Source of the DNA: Burkholderia multivorans ATCC BAA-247
Lineage (GTDB): Bacteria > Pseudomonadota > Gammaproteobacteria > Burkholderiales > Burkholderiaceae
NCBI RefSeq assembly: GCF_000959525.1
Contig: NZ_CP009832.1
Span: 434,001 to 498,000, forward strand
Direction: 5' to 3'
DNA length: 64,000 nt
Below the pieces are notes generated by a model. The model was given only the letters and a program-made list of their open reading frames with translations. It had not been told where the DNA came from and made no database searches. How positions within the stretch are numbered: the first letter of the stretch is position 1; each line of letters starts with the position of its first letter. This document shows positions 41,686 through 51,525 of the stretch, in pieces. The translations under genes and the position numbers were made by a program.

Positions 41686-42818
41686 ACGTTCACGATTCGC
41701 GGCCCGACTTCGCGATCCTCGGCGGCGGCCTCGTCGGCCGGCTGATCGCGTGGCGGCTCGCGGGCGACGGGCATCGCGTCGCGCTGTACGAGCGCGGCGG
41801 CCCGGACGGCGAGCGTTCGGCGGCGTGGATCGCGGCCGCGATGCTCGCGCCGCTCGCCGAAGCGGCCAGCGCCGAACTGCTGATCACCGAGCTCGGCGCC
41901 GCGTCGCTGGCGCGCTGGCCGCAGTGGCTCGCCGAACTGCCCGAACCGGTGTTCTTCCAGCAGCACGGCACGCTCGTCGTCTGGCATCACGCCGACCGCG
42001 CGGAAGCGCCGCTGTTCGAGCGCCGCGTGCGCGCGAATGCGCCGGCCGACCTGTTCGACGGTGGCTTCGTCACGCTCTCGGGTGCGCAGGTCGACGCGGC
42101 CGAGTCCGCGCTCGCGGGCCGTTTCGCACGCGGCCTGCTGCTGCCGCGCGAAGGTCAGCTCGACAACCGGCAGGCGCTGCGCGCGCTCGCCGCGGGGCTC
42201 GCCGAACGCGGCGTCGACACGCACTGGCACGCGGCGGTCGACGACGCCCACCTGCCGGCTGCGCATTTCACGATCGACTGCCGCGGGCTCGGCGCGAAAC
42301 CGGCGCTGCCGGCGTTGCGCGGCATCCGCGGCGAAGTCGCGCGCGTGCATGCGCCGGGCATCGGGCTCACGCGTCCGGTGCGGCTGCTGCATCCGCGCTA
42401 CCCGCTGTACATCGCGCCGAAGCAGGACGATCTCTATGTGATCGGCGCGACGGAAGTGGAGGGCGAGGACATGTCGCCCGTGAGCGTGCGTTCCGCGCTC
42501 GAGCTGCTGAGCGCCGCGTTCTCCGTGCATCCCGCATTCGGCGAGGCGCGCATCCTCGAGCTGAACGCGCAGTGCCGGCCGACGCTGCCCGATCATCGCC
42601 CGGCCGTGATCTGGGACGGCGCATCGACGCTGGCCGTCAACGGCCTGTACCGGCACGGCTTCATGATCGCGCCGGAAGTCGCGCACGCGGCCGTCGCGCT
42701 CGCGCAGGCCGCGCTCGACGGCACGCTGCGCGATCCCGACGCGTTCGCCGCATGGCGCGACGCGGCGCGCTGGCCGACGCTCCTTCATCACCGCGACGAC
42801 GCGCGCCAGCCGGCCTGA
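41682..42818 (+). CDS. thiO: FAD-dependent oxidoreductase ThiO (glycine oxidase family)
   Basis: Oxidises glycine to the iminoglycine needed to build the thiazole ring of thiamin. The 378-residue DAO-fold protein begins with the FAD motif FAILGGGLVGRLIAWRLAG (about 10-28). It has GERSAAWIAAAMLAPLAEAA (about 46-65) and ends NGLYRHGFMIAPEVAHA, the C-terminal FAD contact. ATG 41682 has GGAGGGCGCG upstream and overlaps the stop of the 38-codon ORF. The position before thiS and thiG makes ThiO much more likely than DadA or another relative. Confidence 0.88.
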   Translation: MNVHDSRPDFAILGGGLVGRLIAWRLAGDGHRVALYERGGPDGERSAAWIAAAMLAPLAEAASAELLITELGAASLARWPQWLAELPEPVFFQQHGTLVVWHHADRAEAPLFERRVRANAPADLFDGGFVTLSGAQVDAAESALAGRFARGLLLPREGQLDNRQALRALAAGLAERGVDTHWHAAVDDAHLPAAHFTIDCRGLGAKPALPALRGIRGEVARVHAPGIGLTRPVRLLHPRYPLYIAPKQDDLYVIGATEVEGEDMSPVSVRSALELLSAAFSVHPAFGEARILELNAQCRPTLPDHRPAVIWDGASTLAVNGLYRHGFMIAPEVAHAAVALAQAALDGTLRDPDAFAAWRDAARWPTLLHHRDDARQPA

Positions 42819-42850
42819 CGCACGCCGCCGCCCGATTCCGACGAAGCCTC

Positions 42851-43048
42851 ATGGACATCCAGATCAACCAACAGACCCTGACGCTGCCCGACGGCGCGAC
42901 GGTCGCCGACGCGCTGGCCGCGTACGGCGCGCGCCCGCCGTACGCGGTCGCGGTGAACGGCAACTTCGTCGCGCGCACGCAGCACGCGGCGCGCACGCTC
43001 GCGGCGGGCGACCGGCTCGACGTCGTGCACCCCGTCGCGGGCGGCTGA
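42851..43048 (+). CDS. thiS: Sulfur carrier protein ThiS
   Basis: A 65-residue ubiquitin-fold protein, MDIQINQQTLTLPDGATVAD onward, ending in the required Gly-Gly (VHPVAGG). It is thiocarboxylated at that end and donates sulfur to ThiG. It lies 32 bases after thiO and 37 before thiG. The activating enzyme (ThiF/MoeB type) is not in the window. Confidence 0.95.
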   Translation: MDIQINQQTLTLPDGATVADALAAYGARPPYAVAVNGNFVARTQHAARTLAAGDRLDVVHPVAGG

Positions 43049-43085
43049 ACGCCGCCGGTTCGTCCCGCTCTTCCAGGAAAACGAC

Positions 43086-43901
43086 ATGACGTCCCTCACC
43101 CCCGCCGACGCGCTGACGCTGTACGGCGAAACCTTCGCAAGCCGCGTGCTGCTCGGCACGTCGCGCTATCCGTCGCTGCAGTCGCTGTCCGATTCGATCG
43201 CCGCGTCGCGGCCGGGCATGGTCACGGTCGCGCTGCGCCGCCAGATGACGGGCGGCACGGCCGAAGCCGGCTTCTTCGATCTGCTGAAGCGCCATGCGGT
43301 GCCGTTGCTGCCGAACACGGCCGGCTGCCAGACCGTCGCCGAGGCCGTGACGACCGCGCACATGGCGCGCGAAGTATTCGAAACCGACTGGATCAAGCTC
43401 GAACTGATCGGCGACGACTACACGCTGCAGCCGGATCCGGTCGGGCTGATCGAGGCGGCCGCGCAACTGATCAAGGACGGCTTCAAGGTGCTGCCGTACT
43501 GCACCGAGGATCTGGTGATCGGCCGCCGCCTGCTTGACGTCGGCTGCGAGGCGCTGATGCCGTGGGGCGCGCCGATCGGCACCGGCAAGGGCGTCGTCAA
43601 TCCATACGGCCTGCGTGTGCTGCGCGAGCGGCTGCCCGATGTGCCGCTGATCGTCGACGCGGGGCTCGGCGTGCCGTCGCACGCCTGTCAGGTGATGGAG
43701 TGGGGCTTCGACGGCGTGCTGCTGAATACGGCCGTGTCGCAGGCGACGCACCCGGAAATCATGGCGCGCGCGTTCGCGCAGGGCGTCGAGGCCGGCCGCG
43801 CCGCGTATCTCGCCGGCCCGATGGACGCACGTGAAACCGCGCACGCGAGCACGCCGGTCGTCGGGATGCCGTTCTGGCATCAGGACGGAGGCGGCGCATG
43901 A
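43086..43901 (+). CDS. thiG: Thiazole synthase ThiG
   Basis: Builds the thiazole phosphate from deoxyxylulose 5-phosphate, iminoglycine (from ThiO) and ThiS thiocarboxylate. The 271-residue TIM barrel has the Schiff-base lysine in DWIKLELIGDDYTLQPD (about Lys104), the LPNTAGCQTVAEAV block, and the phosphate-binding MPWGAPIGTGKGV and DAGLGVPSHA segments. AGGAAAACGAC precedes the ATG. The stop overlaps the thiE start by four bases. Confidence 0.96.
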   Translation: MTSLTPADALTLYGETFASRVLLGTSRYPSLQSLSDSIAASRPGMVTVALRRQMTGGTAEAGFFDLLKRHAVPLLPNTAGCQTVAEAVTTAHMAREVFETDWIKLELIGDDYTLQPDPVGLIEAAAQLIKDGFKVLPYCTEDLVIGRRLLDVGCEALMPWGAPIGTGKGVVNPYGLRVLRERLPDVPLIVDAGLGVPSHACQVMEWGFDGVLLNTAVSQATHPEIMARAFAQGVEAGRAAYLAGPMDARETAHASTPVVGMPFWHQDGGGA

Positions 43902-45013
43902 GCGCGCGTTTTGCCGACGCCTTCTGGCCGCCCGCCGACGAGCTCGCCGAAGCGGCCGAACGCATCCGTGCGCGGCTCGGCGACTGGCCGCGCGCCGCTG
44001 CGCCGTGGCGGCTCTGCATGACCGCGCCCGACGCGCCGGCCGACGGCGACGTGCTGATCGTGTCGCGCGGCGATCGCGCGGGGCAGGCGCGCGCATCGGC
44101 CGTGTCGCGGCCCGCATCGCCGAACGCCGTCGCGATCGAATTCGACGAGCGCGGCGCGGCGCTGCACGCGGCCGGCGCGCGCTACGCGCTCGATGCCGCG
44201 CATGCGCTCGCGGACGACTGGATCGCGGCGCTCGCCGCCTTTCTCGATTGCGGTTTCGCGCCGCTCGACGCGCTGGTGCTCGCGCTCGCGTGGCGCGACG
44301 GCGACGAGACGCGCGCCGACGACGCATGGCCCGTCGACGCCGCGCAGTTTCCGCGCGTCGCCGGGCTGCCGGCCGCCGCCGAGCCGGCATTCGCGCCATG
44401 CCCGGCGCGCCTGGGCCTCTATCCGGTCGTACCGGACGCCGAGTGGGTCGAACGCGTGCTCGACTGCGGCGTGCAGACGGTACAGCTGCGCGTGAAGGGC
44501 GCGGCGCCGGACGCGCTGCGCCGCGAAATCGCGCGCGCGGTCGCGGCGGGCCGCCGCTATCCGGATGCGCGCGTGTTCATCAACGATTACTGGCAGATCG
44601 CGGCAGATGAGGGCGCGTACGGCGTACATCTCGGTCAGGAAGATCTCGAAACCGCCGATCTCGCCGCGCTCGCACGCGCGGGGCTGCGGCTCGGGCTGTC
44701 GAGCCACGGCTATTACGAGATGCTGCGCGCACTGCACGAACGGCCGAGCTACCTCGCGCTCGGGCCCGTGTTCGCGACCGCGACCAAGGCCGTTGCCGCG
44801 CCGCCGCAGGGGCTCGCGCGGATTGCGCGCTACGCGCGCTTCGTCGGCTCGAGCGTGCCGCTCGTCGCGATCGGCGGCGTCGGGCTCGACGCCTTGCCGG
44901 CCGTGCTCGCGACCGGCGTCGGCAGCGTCGCGGTGGTCAGCGCGGTGACCGGCGCGGCTGATTACCGCGCGGCGATTACTGCGCTGCAGCGGTGCTTTGT
45001 GCCCCCTATTTGA
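43898..45013 (+). CDS. thiE: Thiamine phosphate synthase ThiE with an N-terminal extension
   Basis: Joins HMP pyrophosphate and thiazole phosphate to thiamin phosphate. Residues about 171-371 form a complete ThiE domain: GLYPVVPD, VQTVQLRVKG, FINDYWQIA, YGVHLGQEDL, LSSHGYYE, LALGPVFATATK and VAIGGVG. The first 170 residues are extra; ThiE is normally 205-220 residues long. They contain a helical stretch DDWIAALAAFLDCGFAPLDALVLALAW that faintly recalls the C-terminal helices of ThiD-type HMP kinases. No ATP-binding motif is visible, so it is not a working kinase domain. The start overlaps thiG (ATGA), so the extension is translated. It is last in the operon. Confidence 0.92.
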   Translation: MSARFADAFWPPADELAEAAERIRARLGDWPRAAAPWRLCMTAPDAPADGDVLIVSRGDRAGQARASAVSRPASPNAVAIEFDERGAALHAAGARYALDAAHALADDWIAALAAFLDCGFAPLDALVLALAWRDGDETRADDAWPVDAAQFPRVAGLPAAAEPAFAPCPARLGLYPVVPDAEWVERVLDCGVQTVQLRVKGAAPDALRREIARAVAAGRRYPDARVFINDYWQIAADEGAYGVHLGQEDLETADLAALARAGLRLGLSSHGYYEMLRALHERPSYLALGPVFATATKAVAAPPQGLARIARYARFVGSSVPLVAIGGVGLDALPAVLATGVGSVAVVSAVTGAADYRAAITALQRCFVPPI

Positions 45014-45045
45014 CAATCGTTGACCGCGCGGTCGGGAAAGGCGTC

Positions 45046-45075
45046 ACGACATCATTCCGAGGCAGGCCCTATAAT
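45046..45075 (+). promoter_or_regulatory. Promoter of the mla operon
   Basis: A perfect TATAAT (45070-45075) has a partial -35, ACGACA (45046-45051), 18 bases upstream. It lies in the thiE-mlaF gap, 32 bases before the GTG start of mlaF. Confidence 0.65.
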
Positions 45076-45107
45076 TCGGCGTTCTGCGTAAAAGGACTGT
45101 CCGCTCC

Positions 45108-45929
45108 GTGAGCCCCTCTCCTACCGAGACACTGCTGGAACTTCGCGACGTCGACTTTGGCTACGGCGACCGCCTCGTGCTGTCGAACCTGAACATGCGC
45201 TTCGGGCGCGGGCAGGTGGTCGCGGTGATGGGCGGGTCGGGTTGCGGCAAGACGACCGTGCTGCGCCTGATCGGCGGGCTCGTGCGCGCGCGTCGCGGCC
45301 AGGTGCTGTTCGACGGCGCCGACGTCGGCGCGCAGACGCGCGACGGCCTGTACGCGCTGCGCCGCAAGATGGGGATGCTGTTCCAGTTCGGCGCGCTGTT
45401 TACCGACATGTCGGTGTTCGACAACGTCGCGTTCGCGCTGCGCGAGCACACCGACCTGCCCGAAGAGCTGATCCGCGACCTCGTGCTGATGAAGCTGAAC
45501 GCGGTGGGCCTGCGCGGCGCGCGCGACCTGATGCCGTCCGAGGTGTCGGGCGGCATGGCGCGCCGCATCGCGCTCGCGCGCGCGATCGCGCTCGATCCGC
45601 AACTGATCATGTACGACGAGCCGTTCGCGGGCCTCGACCCGATCTCGCTCGGCATCACCGCGAATCTGATCCGCACGCTGAACCAGGCGCTCGGCGCGAC
45701 GTCGATCCTCGTCACGCACGACGTGCCGGAATCGTTCGCGATCGCCGACTACGTCTACTTCCTGGCCAACGGCGGCGTGCTCGCGCAGGGCACGCCCGAC
45801 GAGCTGCGCGCCTCGACCGATCCGAGCGTGCGTCAGTTCATCGACGGCGCGCCGGACGGCCCGTTCAAATTTCACTACACGAGCCCGCCGCTGGCGGCGG
45901 ATTTCGGGCTCGGCGGAGGACGCGCATGA
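45108..45929 (+). CDS. mlaF: Phospholipid transport ATPase MlaF
   Basis: ATP-binding subunit of the MlaFEDB complex that moves phospholipids between the inner membrane and periplasmic carrier MlaC. The 273 residues contain Walker [10 protein letters not shown] (about 44-52), Q-loop LFQFGALF, signature [16 protein letters not shown] and Walker [14 protein letters not shown], with H-loop THDV. Its short C-terminal extension after residue 245 ([13 protein letters not shown]) resembles the part that contacts MlaB. The start is GTG 45108. It overlaps mlaE by four bases. Confidence 0.95.
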   Translation: MSPSPTETLLELRDVDFGYGDRLVLSNLNMRFGRGQVVAVMGGSGCGKTTVLRLIGGLVRARRGQVLFDGADVGAQTRDGLYALRRKMGMLFQFGALFTDMSVFDNVAFALREHTDLPEELIRDLVLMKLNAVGLRGARDLMPSEVSGGMARRIALARAIALDPQLIMYDEPFAGLDPISLGITANLIRTLNQALGATSILVTHDVPESFAIADYVYFLANGGVLAQGTPDELRASTDPSVRQFIDGAPDGPFKFHYTSPPLAADFGLGGGRA

Positions 45930-46693
45930 TCAGCGCGATCGGACGTTACGTCATCGGCGGCCTCGAACGCGCGGGCTACGGCACGCGGCTGTTCGTGCGT
46001 CTCGTGCTCGAATTCTTCCCGTTGCTGCGCCGGCCGCGGCTCGTCACGAAGCAGATCCACTTCCTCGGCAACTACTCGTTCGTGATCATCGCCGTGTCGG
46101 GGCTGTTCGTCGGCTTCGTGCTCGGGCTGCAGGGCTATTACACGCTGAACCGCTACGGCTCCGAGCAGGCACTCGGGCTGCTCGTCGCGCTGTCGCTCGT
46201 GCGCGAGCTCGGCCCGGTCGTCACGGCGCTGCTGTTCGCGGGGCGCGCGGGCACGTCGTTGACCGCCGAGATCGGGCTGATGAAGGCCGGCGAGCAGCTG
46301 ACCGCGCTCGAAATGATGGCCGTCGATCCGATCAAGACGGTGATCGCGCCGCGTATGTGGGCCGGGATCATCACGATGCCGCTGCTTGCGGCGATCTTCA
46401 ACGCGGTCGGCGTGCTCGGCGGCTATTTCGTCGGCGTCGTGCTGATCGGCGTCGACCCGGGCGCGTTCTGGTCGCAGATGCAGGGCGGCGTCGAAGTGTG
46501 GGCCGACGTCGGCAACGGCGTGCTGAAAAGCATCGTGTTCGGCTTCGCGGTGACCTTCATTGCACTGTTTCAAGGGTACGAGGCGAAGCCCACGCCCGAG
46601 GGCGTGTCGCGCGCGACGACCAAGACCGTCGTGTTCGCATCGCTTGCCGTACTCGGTCTCGATTTCCTGCTGACCGCGCTGATGTTCAGCTAA
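45926..46693 (+). CDS. mlaE: Phospholipid transport permease MlaE
   Basis: Inner-membrane permease of the MlaFEDB complex, 255 residues with about five hydrophobic segments. The conserved MlaE-family block [22 protein letters not shown] is at about 92-113, followed by [19 protein letters not shown], the element that contacts MlaF. The start has CGGAGGACGCGC before it and overlaps mlaF's stop (ATGA). mlaD follows 30 bases later. Confidence 0.95.
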   Translation: MISAIGRYVIGGLERAGYGTRLFVRLVLEFFPLLRRPRLVTKQIHFLGNYSFVIIAVSGLFVGFVLGLQGYYTLNRYGSEQALGLLVALSLVRELGPVVTALLFAGRAGTSLTAEIGLMKAGEQLTALEMMAVDPIKTVIAPRMWAGIITMPLLAAIFNAVGVLGGYFVGVVLIGVDPGAFWSQMQGGVEVWADVGNGVLKSIVFGFAVTFIALFQGYEAKPTPEGVSRATTKTVVFASLAVLGLDFLLTALMFS

Positions 46694-46723
46694 GCCTCAG
46701 CCAAGCCAAATTTTGGGATGACG

Positions 46724-47287
46724 ATGAAAAAGACTGCTCTCGACTTCTGGGTCGGCCTGTTCGTGGTGGTGGGGTTCGTTGCGCTGCTGTTCCTTGCGCT
46801 GAAGGTCGGCAACATGAGCTCGCTGTCGTTTCAGCCGACGTATTCGGTGAGGATGAAGTTCGACAACATCGGCGGGCTGAAGCCGCGTGCGGCCGTGAAG
46901 AGCGCCGGTGTCGTGGTCGGCCGCGTGAAGTCGATCGGCTTCGATCCGAATACCTATCAGGCGGTCGTGACGGTCGATCTCGACAGCCAGTATCCGTTTC
47001 CGAAGGATTCGTCCGCGAAGATCCTGACGTCGGGCCTGCTCGGCGAGCAATATATCGGACTCGATCCGGGCGGCGACACCGAGATGCTGAAGTCGGGCGA
47101 CACGATCGCGATGACGCAGTCGGCGATCGTGCTCGAAAACCTGATCGGGCAATTCCTGTACAGCAAGGCGGCCGACGCGGGCGGCTCGAAGCCGGCTGCA
47201 GGCGCAGCGGGGGCGCCCGGCGCGCCGGCCGCACCGGCTCCCGTGCCGGTGCCGGCGTCGGCGGTCGCGGGTTCGGCCGCACAATAA
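46724..47287 (+). CDS. mlaD: MCE-domain phospholipid-binding protein MlaD
   Basis: Membrane-anchored hexameric MCE protein that forms the lipid tunnel above MlaE. The 187 residues have an N-terminal anchor (LDFWVGLFVVVGFVALLFLA), an MCE domain opening YSVRMKFDNIGGLKPRAAVK, and a C-terminal hydrophobic helix (IVLENLIGQFLY). A non-conserved Ala/Pro tail follows. ATG 46724 is preferred because GGGA lies five bases upstream; another in-frame ATG two codons earlier (46718) is possible. Confidence 0.94.
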   Translation: MKKTALDFWVGLFVVVGFVALLFLALKVGNMSSLSFQPTYSVRMKFDNIGGLKPRAAVKSAGVVVGRVKSIGFDPNTYQAVVTVDLDSQYPFPKDSSAKILTSGLLGEQYIGLDPGGDTEMLKSGDTIAMTQSAIVLENLIGQFLYSKAADAGGSKPAAGAAGAPGAPAAPAPVPVPASAVAGSAAQ

Positions 47288-47317
47288 ACACACAAGAGAA
47301 CAAAGAGGGTAACCAAC

Positions 47318-48271
47318 ATGCAGACGATCCGGATCAGGCACGCCGCGCTCGCGGCTGTGGCCGTCGCCGCGTTGAGCGGCTGCGCGACCGTGCAGACGCC
47401 GACCAAGGGCGATCCGCTCGAAGGCTTCAACCGCACGATGTACAAGTTCAACGACACCGTCGACACGTACGCGCTGAAGCCGGTCGCGAAGGGCTATCAG
47501 TACGTGGTGCCGCAGCCGGTGCGCGACAGCGTGACGAACTTCTTCTCGAACATCGGGGACGTCTATATCGCGGCGAACAACCTCGTGCAGCTGCGCATCG
47601 CGGACGGCGTCGGCGACCTGATGCGCGTCGTGATCAACACGGTATTCGGCGTCGGCGGCCTGTTCGACGTCGCGACGATCGCGAAGCTGCCGAAGCACAC
47701 GGCCGATTTCGGGATCACGATGGGCCGCTACGGCGTGCCGTCGGGCCCGTACCTCGTGCTGCCGCTGCTCGGCCCGAGCACGCTGCGCGATGCGGCCGGC
47801 CTGGGCGTCGACTACGTCGGCAATCCGCTCACCTACGTGAAGCCGGACAGCGTGAGCTGGGGGCTGTACGGCGTGAACCTCGTCAACACGCGCGCGAACC
47901 TGCTCGGCGCGGGCGACGTGCTCGATGCCGCGGCGCTCGACAAGTATTCGTTCGTGCGCAACGCCTATCTGCAGCGCCGCCAGATGCTGATCAACAACGC
48001 ACGCGGCGAGGCCGGCGCGCCGGCGTCGAACGACGCGCTGCCGCAGTACGAGCTGCCGGACGACACGGCGGCCCCGGCGGCAGCCGGCGCAGCAGGCAGC
48101 GCGGGTGCCGCGGCGGTCGGCGGCGCGGCCGCGCCCGCGGGCGCATCGGCTGCCGAGCCGGCCTCCGGCGCAGCCGCGCCGAACCCGGCCAGCGCAACGA
48201 CGGTGCCGCCGATGCAGGTGACGCCGCCGGCACCCGGCGGTCTGCGCCTGCCGAGCTTCCGGCTGCACTGA
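47318..48271 (+). CDS. mlaA: Outer-membrane lipoprotein MlaA (VacJ)
   Basis: Removes misplaced phospholipids from the outer leaflet of the outer membrane and hands them to MlaC. The 317 residues begin with a lipoprotein signal (lipobox LSGC, Cys22). The VacJ core follows: DPLEGFNRTMYKFNDTVD, NFFSNIGDVYIAANNLVQ, FGITMGRYGVPSGPYLVLPL and GPSTLRDAAG. After about residue 235 comes a 75-residue Ala/Gly/Pro low-complexity tail absent from the E. coli protein. In E. coli mlaA is unlinked to mlaFEDCB; here it sits between mlaD and mlaC. Confidence 0.95.
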   Translation: MQTIRIRHAALAAVAVAALSGCATVQTPTKGDPLEGFNRTMYKFNDTVDTYALKPVAKGYQYVVPQPVRDSVTNFFSNIGDVYIAANNLVQLRIADGVGDLMRVVINTVFGVGGLFDVATIAKLPKHTADFGITMGRYGVPSGPYLVLPLLGPSTLRDAAGLGVDYVGNPLTYVKPDSVSWGLYGVNLVNTRANLLGAGDVLDAAALDKYSFVRNAYLQRRQMLINNARGEAGAPASNDALPQYELPDDTAAPAAAGAAGSAGAAAVGGAAAPAGASAAEPASGAAAPNPASATTVPPMQVTPPAPGGLRLPSFRLH

Positions 48272-48295
48272 CCGGCTTACAATCGTTACAGCCGG
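48272..48295. other. Intercistronic hairpin between mlaA and mlaC
   Basis: CCGGCT (48272-48277) pairs with AGCCGG (48290-48295) over a 12-nt loop, directly after the mlaA stop. No T run follows, so it is not a standard terminator. It could stabilise the upstream message. Confidence 0.35.
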
Positions 48296-48379
48296 AAACG
48301 ATTCAGTCGGTAGCGCACGCGAACTTGCGCGTAAGCTACCGGCTCCAACCTTCGCATCGACTCACTCATGCAGGTCACT

Positions 48380-49012
48380 ATGATGAAAAAACTGTTCCTG
48401 ATCCCCGTTTTCGCGGCGCTGTTCTCGTTCGGCAGCGCAGCCCACGCGCAAGTCGACCAGTCGAACCCGCAGGCGCTGATCAAGACGGCGACGCAGCAGG
48501 TCCTCGATGAAGTGAAGCAGCAGACGATCAAGCCGGGCGACACGAATCGCATCATCTCGATCGTCAACAAGGACATCCTGCCGTACACCGATTTCCGCCG
48601 TACCACGCAGCTCGCGATGGGCCGCAACTGGCGCACGGCGACGCCCGAGCAGCAGCAGCAGGTGCAGGAGCAGTTCAAGCTGCTGCTGATCCGCACCTAC
48701 TCGGGCGCGCTCGCGCAGCTGAAGCCGGACCAGCAGATCCAGTACCCGCCGTTCCGTGCCGATCCGGCCGATACCGACGTCGTCGTGCGTACGGTCGCGA
48801 TGAACAACGGCCAGCCGGTGCAGATCGACTACCGTCTGTACAAGACGGCGAACGGCTGGAAGGTGTATGACCTGAACGTGCTGGGCGCGTGGCTGATCCA
48901 GACGTATCAGCAGCAGTTCAACGAGAAGATCCAGCAAAGCGGCGTCGACGGCCTGATCAAGTTCCTGACGCAGCGCAACCAGGAGCTTGCCGCCGGCAAG
49001 CAGGCATCGTGA
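48380..49012 (+). CDS. mlaC: Periplasmic phospholipid carrier MlaC
   Basis: Soluble shuttle carrying phospholipid between MlaA and MlaD. The 210-residue product has a signal peptide (KKLFLIPVFAALFSFGSAAHA) and the MlaC/Tgt2 core: LPYTDFRRTTQLAMGRNWR, FKLLLIRTYSGAL and VYDLNVLGAWLIQTY. Two adjacent ATGs at 48380 and 48383 follow GCAGGTC; a third lies at 48368. The second or third initiation codon is most likely. It overlaps mlaB by four bases. Confidence 0.94.
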   Translation: MMKKLFLIPVFAALFSFGSAAHAQVDQSNPQALIKTATQQVLDEVKQQTIKPGDTNRIISIVNKDILPYTDFRRTTQLAMGRNWRTATPEQQQQVQEQFKLLLIRTYSGALAQLKPDQQIQYPPFRADPADTDVVVRTVAMNNGQPVQIDYRLYKTANGWKVYDLNVLGAWLIQTYQQQFNEKIQQSGVDGLIKFLTQRNQELAAGKQAS

Positions 49013-49284
49013 GCGGCTTCGAAGCCGGCCCCTCGCTGACCGTCGCGAGCGCGAAGACCGCGCTCGCGGCCGGTCTCGCACACGTCGCCGCGGGCGCCAC
49101 CGCGGTCGATTGCGCATCGCTCGCGCAGTTCGATTCGTCCGCGCTCGCGGTGCTGCTCGCATGGCAGCGCGCCGCGAAAGCGCGCGGCGCCACTCTCGAC
49201 ATCCTCCATCTCCCGCCGAAGCTCGCCAGCCTTGCGCGCGCCTATGGCGTCGACGCCCTGATCGACGGCAACGCGCGACATTGA
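49009..49284 (+). CDS. mlaB: STAS-domain protein MlaB
   Basis: Small cytoplasmic STAS protein that binds MlaF and is needed for activity of the MlaFEDB complex. The 91 residues fit the STAS plan: GATAVDCASLAQFDSSALAVLLAWQRAAKARG (read in parts, about 33-64), where the DSSAL serine region is the usual hallmark. The start is GTG 49009, overlapping the mlaC stop (GTGA). It is the last gene of the mla run. Confidence 0.9.
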   Translation: MSGFEAGPSLTVASAKTALAAGLAHVAAGATAVDCASLAQFDSSALAVLLAWQRAAKARGATLDILHLPPKLASLARAYGVDALIDGNARH

Positions 49285-49374
49285 CGCTGTCCGACCGGAG
49301 CCTGCCGCGCCGCCCGGCGCGCGCATGCTCGACGCGGCGCGCCCGCCGCATCGGCTTCGCCAGCCGGTTTGCCC

Positions 49375-49380
49375 TATAAT
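49375..49380 (+). promoter_or_regulatory. -10 box upstream of the YadG-type ABC genes
   Basis: A perfect TATAAT about 97 bases before the ATPase start codon. The -35 region is poor (no TTGACA-like match at 16-18 bases), so this is tentative. It would allow expression separate from mla. Confidence 0.4.
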
Positions 49381-49476
49381 CAAGCGTTTTGCGGGGCTGC
49401 CAATCGGCGTCCGTCCCCCATTTTCTTTCGCAGCAAGCACAGAATAGGCGTCGCGGCCGATGCGCCGCGCACAGTC

Positions 49477-50399
<923 letters not shown>

Positions 50400-50403
<4 letters not shown>

Positions 50404-51221
50404 AACAACAACCGACGCAGCCGCTGCGCGCACTGCCCGCCGATGCGGCGGCCCGGCAGGTCGCCGGAAGCGGCTTTCGCACGCTGTTCTACAAGGAGCT
50501 GCTGCGCTTCTGGAAGGTATCGTTCCAGACGGTCCTGGCGCCCGTCGTCACCGCGCTGCTGTATCTGACGATCTTCGGCCACGCGCTGTCGGGCCGCGTC
50601 GAAGTGTATCCAGGCGTCGAGTACGTGAGCTTTCTCGTGCCGGGCCTCGTGATGATGAGCGTGCTGCAGAACGCGTTCGCGAACAGCTCGTCGTCGCTGA
50701 TCCAGTCGAAGATCACCGGCAACCTCGTGTTCGTGCTGCTGCCGCCGCTGTCGTACCGCGACATCTTCGGCGCGTACGTGCTCGCGTCGGTGGTGCGCGG
50801 GCTGACGGTCGGCGCGGGCGTGTTCGTCGTGACGATCTGGTTCATCCCCATGCATTTCGCGGCGCCGCTGTTCATCGTCGCGTTCGCGCTGCTCGGCTCC
50901 GCGATCCTCGGCACGCTCGGGCTGATCGCCGGCATCTGGGCCGAGAAGTTCGACCAGCTCGCCGCGTTCCAGAACTTCCTGATCATGCCGCTGACGTTCC
51001 TGTCCGGCGTGTTCTATTCGACGCACTCGCTGCCGCCCGTGTGGCGCGAGGTCTCGCGTCTGAATCCGTTTTTCTACATGATCGACGGCTTCCGCTACGG
51101 GTTCTTCGGCGCGTCCGACATCCACCCGTTCACGAGCCTCGCGATCGTCGCCGGTTTCTTCGTGCTGCTCGCGATGTTCGCGATGCGGCTGCTCGCGACC
51201 GGCTACAAGCTGCGTCATTGA
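50400..51221 (+). CDS. ABC-2 type transporter permease (YadH type)
   Basis: Membrane partner of the preceding ATPase, 273 residues with about six hydrophobic segments and the ABC-2 plan: FRTLFYKELLRFWKVSFQTV at the start, VPGLVMMSVLQNAFANSSSS in the middle and LIMPLTFLSGVFYSTHSLPP near residues 197-216. It is coupled to the ATPase by an ATGA overlap. ibaG follows 51 bases later. Confidence 0.9.
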
Positions 51222-51272
51222 TATCGAATGGCAGCGGCCGCAGCAGGCGGCGCGCGCCGACAGGAGCCTTTC

Positions 51273-51512
51273 ATGTTGCCGACTCCCGAACAGGTCAAGC
51301 AATACATCGCAGGCGGGCTCGCCTGCACGCATCTGGAAGTCGAAGGTGACGGCCAGCATTTCTTCGCGACGATCGTGTCGCCGGCCTTCGAAGGCAAGCG
51401 GCCGATCCAGCGCCATCAGCTCGTGTATGCGGCGCTCGGCGACCGCATGAAGCAGGAAATCCACGCGCTCAGCATGAAGACGCTGACGCCCGCCGAATGG
51501 CAGAACGCATAA
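51273..51512 (+). CDS. ibaG: BolA-family protein IbaG
   Basis: A 79-residue BolA-like protein (MLPTPEQVKQYIAGGLACTH onward) with the fold's conserved FATIVSPAFEGKRPIQRHQLVY region, including the His used with monothiol glutaredoxins to bind a 2Fe-2S cluster. CAGGAGCC precedes the ATG; the open frame extends upstream without a better start. In many proteobacteria ibaG (yrbA) lies between mla and murA, exactly as here. Confidence 0.92.
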   Translation: MLPTPEQVKQYIAGGLACTHLEVEGDGQHFFATIVSPAFEGKRPIQRHQLVYAALGDRMKQEIHALSMKTLTPAEWQNA

Positions 51513-51525
51513 CCGGAAAAACTGA

